Assembly: GCF_029945805.1 (NCBI RefSeq)
Contig: NZ_JAQSDH010000048.1
Span: forward strand, 52,833 to 116,832
DNA: 64,000 nucleotides
Direction: 5' to 3'
From: Flavobacterium sp.
Lineage (GTDB): Bacteria; Bacteroidota; Bacteroidia; Flavobacteriales; Flavobacteriaceae
Under the pieces are notes generated by a model. The model made no database searches. It had not been told where the DNA came from and saw nothing but the letters and a program-made list of their open reading frames with translations. Positions 63,969 through 64,000 of this stretch are shown here, piece by piece. A program made the position numbers and the translations under genes. Positions within the stretch are counted from its first letter, which is position 1; every line of letters begins with the position of its first letter.

Positions 63969-64000
63969 TAAAAAAAGATTTGACCCGAGGCCAGAGGCCG

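Noticed and set aside
36084..64000. Prophage or integrated plasmid in the right half
   Set aside because: No phage structural, replication or conjugation genes were seen; only the small decayed stretch beside tRNA-Val looks foreign.

Overview
The window is chromosomal DNA of a member of the Bacteroidota, most probably a Flavobacterium or close relative. Three lines of evidence support this. It is AT-rich, with promoters of the Bacteroidota type (TTG, 17-20 bases, TAnnTTTG; clearest before tRNA-Val and the tracrRNA). It carries gliding and type IX secretion genes (gldJ, porU, porV, a PorP/SprF remnant, an OmpA/PD40 protein, two large secreted surface proteins with type IX sorting or gliding C-termini). 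The order gldJ | porU-porV-cdd-pdhA-pdhC matches what I recall from Flavobacterium johnsoniae. The assignment rests on these features and not on a database search.

Layout. 1-5.1 kb: small membrane proteins, an SRPBCC protein, a UbiA-like protein and gcvP. 5.2-10 kb: truncated haemoglobin, a FabH-like synthase, a methyltransferase, a family 2 glycosyltransferase and an MlaE/MlaF-type lipid ABC transporter. 10-16 kb: a 1153-residue CHU_C surface protein, manC, a SprT-like metalloprotein and an SDR. 16-24 kb: a leftward run (LysE-like, ATP-grasp, NRDE, DinB, DoxX, YHS, OM barrel, DM13 lipoprotein, AraC, NTF2-like, AhpD-like, Crp). 24-27.5 kb: acyl-CoA dehydrogenase, anmK and an unrecognised protein. 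27.8-35.6 kb: a complete type II-C CRISPR-Cas locus. 36-41.5 kb: amino-acid dehydrogenase, a TonB-like protein, ExbD/ExbB, folC and tRNA-Val. 41.5-46.4 kb: decayed DNA (a broken Eco57I-like methylase beside the tRNA, then PorP/SprF and TPR pseudogenes) around an intact OmpA/PD40 gene. 46.4-60.2 kb: murF, gldJ, porU, porV, cdd, pdhA, pdhC and an M1 peptidase. 60.2-64 kb: a type IX secreted protein bracketed by two copies of a structured repeat.

The CRISPR locus is the most interesting part. cas1-cas2 (rightward) and cas9 (leftward) converge on an array of 25 repeats and 24 spacers, whose repeats are read in the cas9 direction. A canonical tracrRNA (imperfect anti-repeat, nexus hairpin, terminator, good promoter) lies divergently upstream of cas9. 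Separately, between cas2 and the array, a 209-bp unit occurs three times in perfect tandem. Each unit holds the first 29 plus-strand bases of the CRISPR repeat without mismatch, then two hairpins, a fragment resembling the rest of the repeat, and a strong terminator. The fourth copy runs into the first true repeat. Read on the plus strand this is a small RNA complementary to the crRNA repeat, but with the spacer-proximal part of the anti-repeat displaced. It looks like a second, multi-copy tracrRNA-like or decoy RNA. A 17-bp palindrome built on the last repeat lies at the other end of the array.

Several leftward genes appear to start at TTG or GTG, and several apparent N-terminal extensions were trimmed to a downstream ATG; these choices are given in the entries.
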